Source: Callaeas wilsoni
Lineage: Eukaryota > Chordata > Aves > Passeriformes > Callaeidae
Assembly: GCA_013398955.1 (NCBI GenBank)
Contig: VWPU01011449.1
Location: 186,001 to 250,000 of the forward strand
Length of the DNA: 64,000 nucleotides
Reading direction: 5' to 3'
This document shows, in pieces, positions 1 to 12,900 of the stretch. How positions within the stretch are numbered: position 1 is the first letter of the stretch; each line of letters starts with the position of its first letter. Both the position numbers and the translations under genes were made by a program. Below the pieces are notes generated by a model. That model worked only from the letters and a program-made list of their open reading frames with translations, was not told the DNA's origin and made no database searches.

Positions 1-2925
1 CTAACATTATAGATATTGGTCCAAGGGCATAGTTTGCACCGCATTTCCAATTCTTAACACAATGAGGCTTTCAGTTTGATGAAGCCTCCAGTTGCTAGTG
101 TAAAGCAAAATAACAGAAGAATGGAAATTAAGAAAGTAGTAAAACTGTAAAAAAAAAAAAAATCTCAGAAAGATACATGAGGCCAATAATCAATTAATGG
201 ATCTGATATGTCCCAGAAAACTTTAAGAAAAATTTGTCTGATTTTTTTCCCCCAAAGAGTTCCGGTACACTGAAATCAGCAAGACAGTTTTCTACTGAGA
301 ATTTTTACAAAAGGAGGTGATTCACAAAGGGAAAAAAAGCAATAATAAACAAAAATAAGACATAGAATCATAAAAGAATAGAATGGGCTTTGTAGATAAA
401 TGAACAAAAGAACTTAAATGTAGAGGTCAATTTGCTATGAACTAAAACTACTCAGAAAGAAACATTAATTGGAATCAATATGTGGTTGTGAAAATGTTTG
501 AAAACCTAAATAATTGCAACACTTAATTCTATTGTCTTAAAGGAAAGTAGAAAGGTCAAGTAATTAAATTGTCTTAATGTGAACAAGGAGTAAAAGCTGC
601 AGCTTTTAAACATATTGAAGTAGCTCATAGAAGAGTGTGAGAAAGTAAATTATTCGATACCAAGACAGTTAAACTAAGAAAGGAGAACCCCACACAAATT
701 GACAATTCTTGAAGCACTTAATGTAAACCCCTAACAAAAAAAATTGCCAGTAAAATGAAAATTGATAATTTGCTTGCTTCAAATGATTTGCAATTCGTCA
801 CATATTGTGAAAAATTGTATCATAATTCACAAATGTAATGTCAGTTACCAAAGACACAAGAAATATTGAACCATCTAGGCAGAAATGCTGTTTACTTCCT
901 AGTGAGCAAAAGGAGATGCTTGCTTTTGTAGTTTGCCGGTCAGTTTGGGATAAAGTAGAAACCTTAGGGGATAAAAGAGGCTGGGATGTTGTTTTCTCTC
1001 TGGCAGGCAGCAACAGTCGACAGAAGATAGGTAATCAGCCTTCCTCTGATATTGTCATGTGTACATCAAATTACTGATCCCCAGATGGGCTAGCATAGTC
1101 TTGAGAATTAGAGAACTCATTCAAAACAACAGCATGCCAGCATTAATTTTATTGTCCTGTGTTGGTAAAACCTCTCTTCAAAGGATTCCACCAGAAGACA
1201 ATGCTACATTCAAAGCAGGCACAGAAACTCTTATTGAAACTGTGTAAAAAAATTACACACATCTCAGTTTTGTACCAGTTTCCCTCTCTGCCACAAGGTG
1301 GTCTTTGGGCCAGACCATGCTTCAGCATCTGTTACCTGGCATCACTTAGCGAGCAGCACTGAGGAGAGAAGTACTGGCTTTGAGAGCTGCCTGTCTCTGA
1401 AGGTTCAGAGGTTCAGCCTAGAAACTCGTGGGGACTTTGGAGCTTCACTTAGAAATGAGGTTGAATACCTGATTAGTACACAGAATAAATCAAAACCAAT
1501 GCCAAAATAAAGAAATAAGTAACAGTTAAAAAGTCAGATTTGTTTCAAAAACTATGATTTTTTTCATTTAATGGGAAAAAATCACTTTAGCTGGAGATTA
1601 TGGCACTTAGTACATATATGCTGTGGTAAAACACGGTATGAGTTACACCTTGTAAAGCACCCGTGTATACAAGGAAGATGAGGATGCCTAGGCTATATTT
1701 AGAGAGCATAGCTGGTCTGCCCTGATGTTGCACACTCAGTGAGTCCCACACTGACTGTAAGGAGCTGTTGGAACACTTCAGGGCTCCCATTTTTCCACAC
1801 GCCTTCACCCCAGGAGATCCAGATCCATTAGCTGAAAATTATCCCATTTCAAAAATCTGGTGTTCCCTCCTTGTCATGGACTTCAACATTTAATTCATCT
1901 GCTGTAAGACTGTAAACCAGTTTTTTACTCAAACTTTGAGTCTTGGTTAAAACCAAGTACTCTTCCTTTAGAAGAGGGGAAATCCAGCACCAAATAGTGG
2001 TAAAACTTGTGGAAATTTTCCCTTCTGGCTCTCTTGGATTATCAGAATGCATCTTATTGAACAGTATGCCAAAATGAAAATTTCTTGGTTGGAATGCTGG
2101 AAATGAAGGAGCAAATCAATATCAGGAAATGTCATTTTTTTATTAAATACCTATAGCTGCTTACATAGTACAGGAAAGAATTAATTATAGTATTGAAAAT
2201 ACTGTAATTTGCTTAGGGTTTGCTTAGGCATTGGGGGTGGGGTAAGGGTGTTTGTGGTTGTTGTTGTTGAGGTAATAGTTTACTTACTCTTCATGAGGTT
2301 CTATACTTGAAGTATATATAAAAAAACCCACCCCAAATATTAATTTAGAGAATATCTTTAATTTTTAATATAATTTGCTTTAAACAAAACTAGCAGAACC
2401 CTTAACTGTGGGGAGAGGAGGAGTCCTTTTGAATACTCCAGTCAAAGCATTCCAGCAGTCCCTACTTTAAAGGAATGATACAATAAATACTGGATTCCTC
2501 CCTTCATATGGAAAGCATTTTATGACCTATAGTTAAAGAGATTGTTCCCTCCATACAAGTGCCACAAGAATGATTGCTATATGCTGTTAAAAACCTCATG
2601 GACAGGAGAATCAGAGGTTTTAAGCAAAATTATAAACAAAACAAAAAGAAAACCCAACAAAACAACCAACTTGGTTAATAAAAAAGTAAATCACTCTCCC
2701 AGAATGACTCAAGACAAGAAATTCAGAACAGTGTGATGCAAAACAAAACCAATAAAGTGACAGTGTCATTTTCTTCACAAAGAGGGAAATGGGAGCAGCT
2801 TGGATTCTCACTTATTGAGGTTTAATTTTGGACATCCAACTTAACTGACCTTGCCACAAACCCCAGTTTTGTCTCATTTGTCTCTTCTCTTGCCCTTTTC
2901 ATAGATGAAGAATGGAATCTCTCTT
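1..2925. other. AT-rich single-copy DNA, no gene seen
   Basis: No coding region or recognised repeat is visible. Open frames are all under 80 codons and resemble no protein family I know. There is a 14-base A run at 149-162. A G/T-rich patch at about 2233-2272 starts with GGGGGTGGGG and runs into TTG triplets. The stretch is best read as intergenic or intronic DNA. Short conserved elements cannot be excluded without a cross-species alignment. Confidence 0.7.
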
Positions 2926-3062
2926 ATTAAGACAGGCTGAGACAGTTGAGGTTGTTTGGCCCAGAGAAGAAAAGGCTCTGGGGAGACCTCAGAGCTCCTT
3001 CCTGTAACTAAACAGGGCTACAAGACAGATGAGGGCAAACTCTTTAGCAAAAGACTGACTTT
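2926..3062 (+). mobile_element. CR1 LINE fragment, plus orientation
   Basis: The stretch matches the part of CR1 around the end of ORF2 and the following sequence. It contains an AGGCTGAGA-type start, then CCCAGAGAAGAAAAGGCTC, GGGGAGACCTCAGAGC and a degenerate form of the 'acaggagagatgggga...ctcttta' block. These are hallmarks of avian CR1 read in the sense direction. Similarity fades after about 3060, and the 3' terminal repeat is missing, so this is an internal, heavily mutated piece. The family call rests on memory of the CR1 consensus; the exact subfamily cannot be given. Confidence 0.8.
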
Positions 3063-6000
3063 TTAGCAACTGACTGACAGTTTCTAAAGCTGCTGGACAG
3101 AAGAGGAAAAAAATCATGGTGCACTCTCATAAGACTTTTGCTTATGGAAAGAACATAGCCTCTCATTACATCTCTCCTTGTCAAGAAACTACCCTGAAGT
3201 TCCACCAGCAATCACGAATATCTGGAAGCAGATGAAACTCACCACATAGGAAAAAAAAAAAAAAGATAATGGCAAGTATTTAAAAATTATAAAATGTCTT
3301 ACTATGAAGGAATAACAGCTTGATTAATGATGTACCAAAGCATTCTCAGAACCACAAAGGAACTGTGCAAGTCAAGTAAATAAATACTGTAAATAGGTTT
3401 ATACTTTATTACACCTTTTTGAATTCAAGTGAGGAATTCTTTTAGGTCTGTTTTCAGTCACATTTAAGTGTTTAATAATGACTGTCTTTGTTTCTTTGTG
3501 TTCACTGCTACATATTTTAGCAGTTTAGGGCTCTCAGAAGCAAGCCCTACATACTGATTCTGTGATTATTTCCTAATAAATGATTGTGCATCATAACACC
3601 ATTGCTCATGCAGAAGCAACAAGATAAGAATACAAGTTGCCAAACCTGTTAGAGTTCAGTATGATTCTGAAAGCTGGCAAACTTTTCCTTCATCTGTTAC
3701 TTCTAAGTATGCAGTAATCCTCATTTCAATAGGAAAGTCCTAATTATAGTCCAAAGCTTCAAGACTGGAGTTCCTCAACAAGGAAGGAGCAGTCCACAAC
3801 CCAGGAAAGGGTGACAGCTTCTCAGCATATCTGTGCAAGATGATCTGCAGAGCTGCTTAGAGGCAGATTCCACCAACAGCCCAACCATCAGCACACAAAT
3901 GGGAAGTGGCAAGTCATGCCTCAAGTCAACCAGCCAGGGCTGGCACAGGCCAGGGCTGAAGACAGGTACGTCTGTGACAGAGCTCAGGTCCCAGGGCTGA
4001 AATGTGCCTCTGAAACACTGGGGCCTCGGTGAGAATCATGTTCATGTAGGTCCATGAATACACTCAGAACCTTTGAAAATGCTTAGCTCAGGTGCAAGAG
4101 GCTCAAATCAGCAAAGGCAGGAGGCAGCTTTCTCTGTGGTATATCAGATGGATAGCCCTAACTGGAAGTTTATCTGGATCTGATTTACTGTAAAGACGTA
4201 TTTTCTATTATTATTTATTATCATTCCAAAAACCCTTGCATATTCGCTTCTCAGATTCCAAATATCCTCACACTTATGGACAGAAATAGTTAGCACAAAT
4301 TTGCTCTCAGCATTTGTAGATAACCATATATAATGCAACATTTTGACATAATGAATCCAATAAACAAGGACAATATTATTTCATTGTATTTTCCTTACCT
4401 AATTGCACAAAACCTCAGACACTTATTTTAAAATAGAAAAACAGGGCAATTTGCAGAACATTTAATAAACAGAAAATGTAATTGGTTATTTATCACCCTA
4501 CTGAAAACACTGGCATTCTATTTGCATAAGATTTAAAAAAAAATATTATGGCTTTGCCTTTTTATGGATATTGAACTATTTTTAAGAAGAGAAAAATGGT
4601 GTACTTGTTCAATTTAAATTATTTCAGTCTTCTGATCTTTCATTACATATGTTTCCTGCTTTGTTCATATACAGGAAAGCTGTGATTGGAGGGTGCTATC
4701 TTTATTCTCAGCCCTTAGAACACACAATTAAGGCTTTCCCCTTAGTATGTTATACTGTGGGTCTGTATTTCTGAAAATACTCTACAGTCATCCTTGACAG
4801 TTCATTAACAGCGGGTACAAATATATACAGGGCGAGAAGGAGCTTACTAAATTTTTTTACAATAAGATGCAATTCTTTAAATTTCAGTCCAGCTCATTTT
4901 GATAATCATAGTTCAGCATGCTTTGGCTTGTGTTCCAGAACAGCAGCAGACAGCTGCAGGCTTGACACCTGTCTCTGAAGGTCACGGGTGTGTGCCAGCC
5001 TGGTCTGGAAGCCACATGTTGTGAGGCAGTGCCTTGGTTCTGTGCCTCTGGTGCCTTTAAAAGAAAAGATGCACAGGAGTGCTGATGTTCATATGCAGCT
5101 TCCAGCTCATCTGGCTTACATCTGGCCACAAGCTGTAGTATGTATTATCCAGTCATCAGACTCTTTTCAGGGATCCAGAGGTCTAACAGCTTGGTCAATG
5201 GTGATCACCATAATTCCTTAGACTCAGGAGCCTGAGATTTGGCTAACACCCTGCACTGTGTACTAAGGCAGTTCTGACATTAGGCAAGCAAGGAAAGAGT
5301 TCATACCTTCTAGCAGAAATATCGACTTTTTACAGAAAACAGTTGTTTATATTAGGCTCTGCATGATAACTAAACAATTGAGAAAAATGAGGAAGTTTGG
5401 GGGGGTGGTCTGGGCATTTATTTATGTATTTATTGAAAAAATTTTTTTTTTTTTTTTTACAACCTACACTGTGATAACAGCAAGACTAATCACTGGATTA
5501 GGATGTTATTGCTTTGGAAAGCTCACCGTATATATTTGCAATTCTGAACAGCTTGCAGAGGTCTGCTTATGAAATTCACAGAGATACTGTCAGCTTTGGT
5601 CAAGACTGAAAAAAAAAATAAGCAATGAGAAGCTTGCTTTTTCTCTTGCTACTGTGAGATTCAGACTCGTTCCCTGCACTCTGAAAGTGGGCATTCCACA
5701 TTATTCTTAAAACTGATTCCATTTACTAATAATTGTTACAAAACTTTTTCTGGATAGTTGTTGGTTTTGTTCTGAATCTCTTATTTTTGCCAAAATTATC
5801 AGAAAAAGATAGCCTTAGCAACCAGTCATGCACCATTAGCTTCTTGGTATAGTGATTTCTCATAGGAAAATACTCCAGTTGTAGTGCTGGAAATTAAGAC
5901 ATTAGGATACAATACAGATGAAGCACTTTTTTATACTGTAGAAGGACTCTGGTGGGGGTGAGAGTTCCCCTTTTGTACATTGAAAATTTGCATAATGTGT

Positions 6001-6401
6001 TGACTTGGTGGGAGTCCAAAATGAAGAGGAGAAGAAACAGGAGTAGCTGGACAGGGAGCATGAAGGGAGACAGGCAGATACAAGGAACCTGTGAACAAAC
6101 AGAGCTCGATCCCTCATTTGGCTTTTGGCCTACATTTTAGAGAGCTTTTTAGACTAAAACACCTTATCATAACCATCCTGCAGCATCACTCTGCTCTTCT
6201 ATCTCTTTTCAAATTTTCAGACAGATTTGTACTTTTAGATACATATGGCCAATGAAAGAACACTCTTCTCCAATAAATTACATTTCTTTAGCAAACTATT
6301 TACTATATTTTAATAAAAATAGTGGATTTCAATTTATTCACTGCTTCTCTAAAAGTTGAAGCTAGAACATTCATTCTTCATGGCCATGAGGAATGAAGGA
6401 C
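3063..6401. other. AT-rich single-copy DNA, no gene seen
   Basis: No gene or clear repeat is visible. There is a 14-base A run at 3251-3264 and a 17-base T run at 5442-5458. A slightly GC-richer patch lies at about 3780-4110. It has no frame of note and matches no repeat I recognise. The open frames at 4.9-5.2 kb lie on opposite strands over the same bases and look like chance. Confidence 0.65.
5442..5458. repeat. Poly-T run (17 T)
   Basis: Seventeen uninterrupted T residues follow a short A run, in an AT-rich context. No processed gene copy was recognised on the side expected for a minus-strand retrocopy, so it is called a simple homopolymer. Confidence 0.9.
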
Positions 6402-6520
6402 AACTTGGAAGGGCTCTGAGCAGCCTGGTCTAGTGGAAGCGTCCCTGCCCATGGCAAGGGCGTTGGAACTGGACGATCTTTAAGATCCATTCCAATCCAA
6501 ACCACTTATCATTCTTTGAC
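6402..6520 (+). mobile_element. CR1 LINE 3' end, plus orientation
   Basis: The match to the CR1 3' untranslated end is clear: CTGAGCAGCCTGGTCTAG, GTCCCTGCCCATGGCA, GGAACTGGACGATCTTTAAG, then CCAATCCAAACCA and a decayed ATTCT-type terminal repeat at about 6510-6518. The copy is 5' truncated to about 120 bp, as most CR1 insertions are. It has the same orientation as the fragment at 2.93 kb but is separated from it by 3.3 kb. Whether the two were once one insertion is unknown, and I treat them as separate. Confidence 0.93.
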
Positions 6521-8448
6521 AAGTCTCCTCTTGAGGTTCATGTTCTAAACGACAGGAAGAGAAGAAAAGGAAGAAGGAAATTAAAAAGAGGATGGAGTCT
6601 GGAAAAAAATATGAAATATAATTTCTATACCAACCAGCTTGACAGAGCTGAGTATAAAAAGGGGCTTTCAAGAAACATAAATGTGAATAGAGGAGGCGTC
6701 TGTCTCTGACCTTATGAAAGCTGTTTAATGCTTAAGGATCATTAATAGAGGCCTCAAGCATTGCTGCACTTTAGGATGAAATGTTGGGAAAAAAAGGAAT
6801 TTTATAAAGAAGTGAGATAGCAAACCAATCAATGCTTTAATGGGAATGACAAAAGACATCATGGTACTAAGCAGCTTCTAATGTTAGACCAAAGGAAATT
6901 GGATTGGCAAGGTAGAAGGACAATTTGCAGGTGTCCTTACAAATCCAGCACTATTTTTTCATTGGCTGTACAGACAAGTAATTTTTTAACAGCAGAAGAC
7001 ACATACTTGTACCTCTTAGAAGGCAAGACATTAAAGAAGCTCTCTCATTTGTCATTTTCTGTTCATTTTCATGAGAAAAGCTGTAGAATGGTAACTGATA
7101 AGAGAGGCAAGTTGCTAAAGTATGAAAATCAGAGAATTAGCACTTATCCTGATTCCTTGGATGAGGCTGCCAAGAAAAGAGCTTGTGATGATCACAGGAC
7201 GTTAGCTTAGAAGCTGCTGCAGAACTAATTTTCATTAGTTCTCAAGTGTTAACTCTAAAAATAAAAAGCTAAATGACACAAATTTTAGAAGACCTTCTTT
7301 AATAATTAAGAAATTAGTCTCATATGCTTACCTACAAAGGTTTTTATAACATTGGATTTTGCCCAGCTTATTAAATTGAATTTGATATTTAAATATCTGT
7401 GGATTTAAGTATTAAAGGAATTTTATTCACATTTCATCACGAGAAAACAGTATCATCAAGGTGTTTAATACTTCTAGTGTTTACTACACTACATCATGTC
7501 TTCTCTAGTACATTTGGTATTAAGACATCCCCATTCACTTTTCACCTTTCAAGTTGTTTGTGTTAGCATAAGTCTGGCAAGTATTTTACCAATAATTTCT
7601 CATCTGAAGATGTTAGGATATAATAAGAATATTTCTTATGAAACACCCCATCTAGCTGATATCAGATGATGTATCCATGCATTCATTATATATTCTGTGT
7701 TCTTTTATGGAAAAGTAGGTAATAGAGATTAACAAATACTTGAATCAGGCTAAGAAGTCATGCTAGAAACTACTAAACTTGTTAACATTTGAGAATATAC
7801 AGAAAAATAAGATCCTTTCCACAAAAACTCTGCAAAGGATTTTCAAAGCTGGGTTTTTTAATCTATGTTAATCAGAGTGATATTTGAAGCCTTGTTTTGT
7901 AAGGTTTGAGAAGGCCTTGGAGATATCGACAACAATATATTTAGCACCCCTTGAACTGCATGTGTGATTTGTCTTCTGAAAAATTAAGGGGAAATCTTTT
8001 TTGTGGACCACAAACAATGCTGTTTCAGACCCCAGGCACCTTCTCTGGAGATGCAGAATGGAAATGAGACACACATAGAGTCAATGAAAAGAAAGCTAGG
8101 CTGAGTGAGAGAGGAGGAGGGTAATGAAAAGTGGGTTTGCAAATGCAGAAGAGTTTGAAAGAGTCCTTTGCAAAATACCTAGAGGCAAAGGTTGTATCAG
8201 ATATATGAGATGCCCCTCAGATCTAAACACCTAAAACAGACCTCTTGATGCCTGGTGTATGATAACTCTAGAACTGAAGATACTGGGAAGCATCACATTT
8301 TTCCAAAGTAGGAATTGAACAAATGAATTGAAATATGAGAAAAACCTTCAGGTACAGCCCTTTCCTGATTGCATCCTAACCTGTTTGTCTATCCCAATGC
8401 ATACACTGGAATGCATCACATGTGCTAGGAATGCTCTAATAGGCTGTC
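6521..8448. other. AT-rich single-copy DNA, no gene seen
   Basis: No recognisable gene or transposon. A 109-codon plus-strand open frame at 6881-7210 has no family resemblance and no domain signature I can name. It is probably chance. Confidence 0.65.
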
Positions 8449-8505
8449 AGATGCCTCTACCCTACCACTGTGAAGATGCTGAACTGGCGTGTGGTAGAGG
8501 CATCT
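8449..8505. repeat. Inverted repeat, 13-bp perfect arms
   Basis: The left arm AGATGCCTCTACC at 8449-8461 is exactly complementary to GGTAGAGGCATCT at 8493-8505, leaving a 31-base loop. The loop holds a second CTACCAC/GTG stretch (8462-8469) that could slip into an alternative pairing. The structure is too short for a typical microRNA precursor stem and lacks the terminal inverted repeats and flanking TA duplication of a MITE. It could be a chance foldback or the remnant of a longer palindrome. Confidence 0.75.
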
Positions 8506-9710
8506 CCACAAATAATATCCCTTCTATTAGAGAAAACATTTTGTGGAAATCAGTCCTTATATTTCTGCATCTTGTTCTATTTTAACTTGCTTATAGATTT
8601 GACCTGTGTTTGTTAAGCAGAATACTGAAAATCTGTCAGTTCTATTAAGAGTTTTGTGTGGCCAGACCCAGTGGACCCAGCACTTTAATGCTTTACAAGC
8701 ATTCAATAAAATTTCTTCAGTCATCGTGGTCTTTTCTCAAAGTAAAGCATTTTAGAATGAAATAATCAAACTGTAAATTCATGGCAATTGAAACACATGA
8801 GAGTGGCTCATTTATAACTTAGCTACAAGTAATGGGTGTATTGTTCTTGTCTATTGTTTTTTCTTATTTACCTCTTAAAACAGAATATCATGTCATTAAA
8901 TCTGCTGTATTTGTATTTGCCATCTTAATAGCATCTTAGCCTGTGTTTTTGTGAAGTAAATACAAAGCTTTTAATTTTCTATTCTTCACTGCATTTACTG
9001 TTCTCACAGAACCACTCATCCTGTCATCCCTTTTCACAGAGTAGTAACTTCTTCTGCAAATATTGCTTTAAAAAATAATTAAAGATTTCAGCAAACTATT
9101 GCTTTATAAGAGAAAGTATAGTAGAGTTTGCCCTATAAAATGACAATTTATATCTTTCAGAGGGTTGGTTTTTTAGACGTTTTTAGACATTTTGTTTTTC
9201 ACTTTTTTTTTCAGTGAACTATTTAAAAATTTGAGTTACAAGTTGCTAAAATCTTTTCAGAACAGTTTTCAGCTAAAAATACATCATAGCTTTATCTGAA
9301 TCAAAACATTTCATTTCAACATTTTTATTCAGTGAAATTTTCAATGTTGAGTGCAATTATTTCAAGCATATCCTGCCCAGTAAGATGGTCTATGGTCTAA
9401 TTTATCTGCATAATTTCAGTATCTTTTTGTTCCGACTTTACTTGCAATGTTATATATAGTATTTCCCTGGCCACTCTGTTCTGCCTTACAAAAGTCCTGC
9501 ACCTAGAAAAAGGAAGATCAAAGCCAAGGAGAGATACTCACTCCCACTGCTAATAAAGCAAAACATTTCAATTATGAGAAATTTTGAAAGAGAGAGAGAG
9601 CAAAGTAAACTGAAACTGTCAGGGTTCACCTCCCCTGCCAAAGCTCAAAGCTACAATTAAAAGGTCATCTGTGATGTGAACAAATTTTGTGGAAAAGGGA
9701 TGCCTTTTAA
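8506..9710. other. AT-rich single-copy DNA, no gene seen
   Basis: Nothing recognisable. There is a short GA dinucleotide run at about 9589-9600. The sequence is T- and A-rich with many homopolymers of fewer than ten bases. Confidence 0.65.
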
Positions 9711-9914
9711 ACTGCTATGAAAGAAATCCCGTCTGGTGTGGTTACTGTGACAGACCAGGAAAAGGTTCTGCCGATGAACGAATTAACAGTGACATGCAAC
9801 GTTAAAACGATGTCGGCATGTTCTTACATGACAAGGGCAGAAGATGAGCAGCTTTTTGCAAGCCTGTCAAATCAATTACTGCAGGCCACTTCAGAGGTCA
9901 GCTCGGTGCCCTGA
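9711..9914 (+). other. Open frame of unknown meaning, CpG-bearing
   Basis: A 68-codon stop-free stretch runs from just after a TAA at 9708-9710 to a TGA at 9912-9914, with an ATG at 9717. The predicted 65-residue product is mixed in composition, not low complexity, and matches no family I recognise. The interior (9729-9812) holds several CpG dinucleotides, unusual for this CpG-poor window. I see no convincing splice acceptor before it. It could be chance, a fossil exon or a conserved non-coding element. No function is proposed. Confidence 0.25.
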
Positions 9915-12900
9915 CCATGATCCAGGCTGTGCTGCCATGCTGCACGCAGGGGAACTGAGTGCTCTGTGACCAGCGTGAGTGCTGCCTGAACAGCACTGCA
10001 AGCAGAGACAGCGGTGTGGCACCAAGCAATTCAGCACCAGGGCTGCAGGGCACCCAATTAATAGGGAGGCACTAGCAATGGATAAGTAAAAGGCCTCTGC
10101 ATCTTCTGCAGATGCCATATTGTGTGGGTGTGTGATAAAATCATCAACCACAACCCTTAAATATTATTTTGTCCTCACAATCTAATGCTTTAGCACTTCA
10201 ACTGCATCACAGTTTTTGTCAGGTTTCAGCCATCTCCTTTGATATATTCTGCCCCAGACTCCTTTAGATTATTAAAGGTAGAAAACAGATAGATGGGAGT
10301 TTTTCAGTGCTATAGGTGTCATCCCACATCATTTACAACTTAGAACAGACTGAACTTGCTCAGCATGTTTGCCTCCAGGTCAAGGTGGTATTTTCCTAGC
10401 CAGATCTTTGATACTTTCAAAGCAAAACTATTCTGAGTTTTAGCTGATGCTCATCTCTAAAACTTTCAACTACTAAAGCAGTGCAAATGCTTAAGTGCTG
10501 CAAATACTCTGTAATATTGAAGTCATCTGGAATTTCAGAAGCTGTTCCTGACTCACCCTGTATGAAAACTGTTAGTCATGCATAGCTATTGTAACCAGGT
10601 TTAAAGCACAAAGAGCTGAGAAATACATGTGTAATTTGTGTGTTCACTGTGTCTTCCAGGATTTAGAAATACCATGTTAAAAATCAAATTTTCTCTCTGC
10701 TTCAAGGATGTATACGTTGAATTATTAATAATACAAATGCTTCCCCGCACTGCTATTTTATTTCAGTGCTTTTACATTGTTACCAGAGCTCTTTCAGGGC
10801 ACTGTCAGTTTTTTAAAACTAACCCATTCTGCATTATAAGCAAACAGAGCTGAATAAATGTAATCTTTGTGAATAAAAATTGTGAGCAGAGTGTGCATTT
10901 ACCAACATGCAACTGAAAAATCTCTTTAGATATTCCTTACTTAAACTGAGACGAACCTAAAGGGCAAATTCTAGCCCCATATTCTCAATTTCAGCAGATT
11001 ATATACCTACAAGAGGAAGAGCAAATGTTAAAAAAAAAAAGAGATGGCACAAAAGGAGAGGCCATGATGGCTTGGTTTTTAGGGACTCACTACTTAGCCA
11101 CATTTCACAGCACCATTTAAATGAAGAATCAGGTACCACATTCCCTTTGCATCAAGCTCTGCACAAAGTGTAAAACACCAGCTGTTTGCTTGGTCAAACA
11201 GCTCACTTGCTCACTGCTGTCACTACATCTTATATGATCTGCATTGTTCACTGTATTCTTACCATAAAAAAGGATGCAAAAATAGCATTTGGATTATATT
11301 TGCTTTTGCTTTTTATATATTTACAACCTCGAATGATCAATATATCCTTAAAGCGTCTTGGTGTGTTGGACAAAGGGAAAAGTAAACCCCTGAGAAAATA
11401 TCTGAATTCCCCTGAACAAAGTTAGTCAGCTTCAGCTGGGTCATAATTAATTGTGTGTGCTCAGCCCTTCCTGAGCTCCAGCACTATTGATACAATCAGA
11501 TCCTGAAAACATCATCTTCCTCCCAGAGCTGTAGCTCTGGGAACCAAGGGAAGGAGTGCAGTCATGGCATGCAGAATTCGCATAAATGGGTGAATAATTT
11601 AGGTATTTTAACTATGCCATCTAGAATTTTCATCCTCAGTTCCAAATCAACCATTGGATACACATTTCAGTTCTTTCAGGCACTCAGCTTGTGGAAATAC
11701 AAATCCCACTGGGACAGAAAAATAATGCTGGAACAATGGGTACATTTATTTTTCTCTTCTGTGTGTTAGAACAATTGTAACTCAGTGGCACTCCAGTGAA
11801 ATACATATGCATCTCAAAACAGCGTCTGTGGAAAACAAATTAAAAACTAAATAAGCCAGAGACTGAAACAGGACTCAGATAGATTTGGAAAGCAGAAGGG
11901 AATGCTGATGAATTGCATGCAGCTTTTCCCTCACAAAACCAGGCATGGGGTTTGAATGCCAGCCAAGCACACTCATTGTGTTTCAGTAGATCCTCATGAC
12001 TTAAGATCATGTGTTGTTTTTAAAAACATCAAATTTGTATCTAGTTAGCAGCACACATTGATCAGTGCACAAAAAGGACAGGTGTGGTGATGCTCCCAGT
12101 GCCTAAAAATCAGTGGGGTTTCTCTTGTTGCTCTTGGAATTCAAAATCTGATTTAATGAATACAAATCCTGAGTTTGTATCCAGATGACTATTATTCTGT
12201 TGCTCAGAGTAGTTAAACTCCAAATTTCAGCTAATACATGTAAGGGGGATGTTCATGTACCAGAGATTTAAAAATTTGATCCTTTGTAGAAACATCATGC
12301 TGTAAACCGCCCAGTCACTGAATTCTGAAAAAAATCTGTTGTGATTGATCTCAAATATGTTCATAGGCTTTACTAGAAACTTCCTGGAAGTAGAGGACTA
12401 GGTTTTGAAACTAGTCAGCTAGTTGTTTTCTAGTTTCATTTTGGGTTTTTTTGCTTGTTTTGTTTTATGCTGTTGATAGTTTTAATTTCCTGAATATAAA
12501 GATATACAGCCTCATTATAATCTAAATGAAAAAAAATATGTGGAAGACATTTGGATTGTCACTGCATTTACACAATATTTTCTTTACACTAAAATCCCAG
12601 AATAAATCTCTGATTTTCCTACTTTTTTTTCTGTGATAAATGATTCTTTGATAACAAATATGGAATGTTATTCAGCGGCAGAATGTCTTATGTGTGATTT
12701 GTGAAGGTACACTGCCTGGAACCACAGTATCCTGCTTCTCCAGGACAATACTATCTTCTTCCCAGAAGTCAGAAAAAGGTTTATTTGGTGGGGACGAAGA
12801 GGTATTTTTAATAAATCATTCATTAAAAAGAGCTCATTTATGAATTCCAACAGAATGTGATAGACGGATCATTAACCAAACCAACCAACCAAAATATCCA

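Noticed and set aside
6881..7210. 109-codon plus-strand frame
   Set aside because: No domain or motif recognised and no gene-like context; length is compatible with chance.
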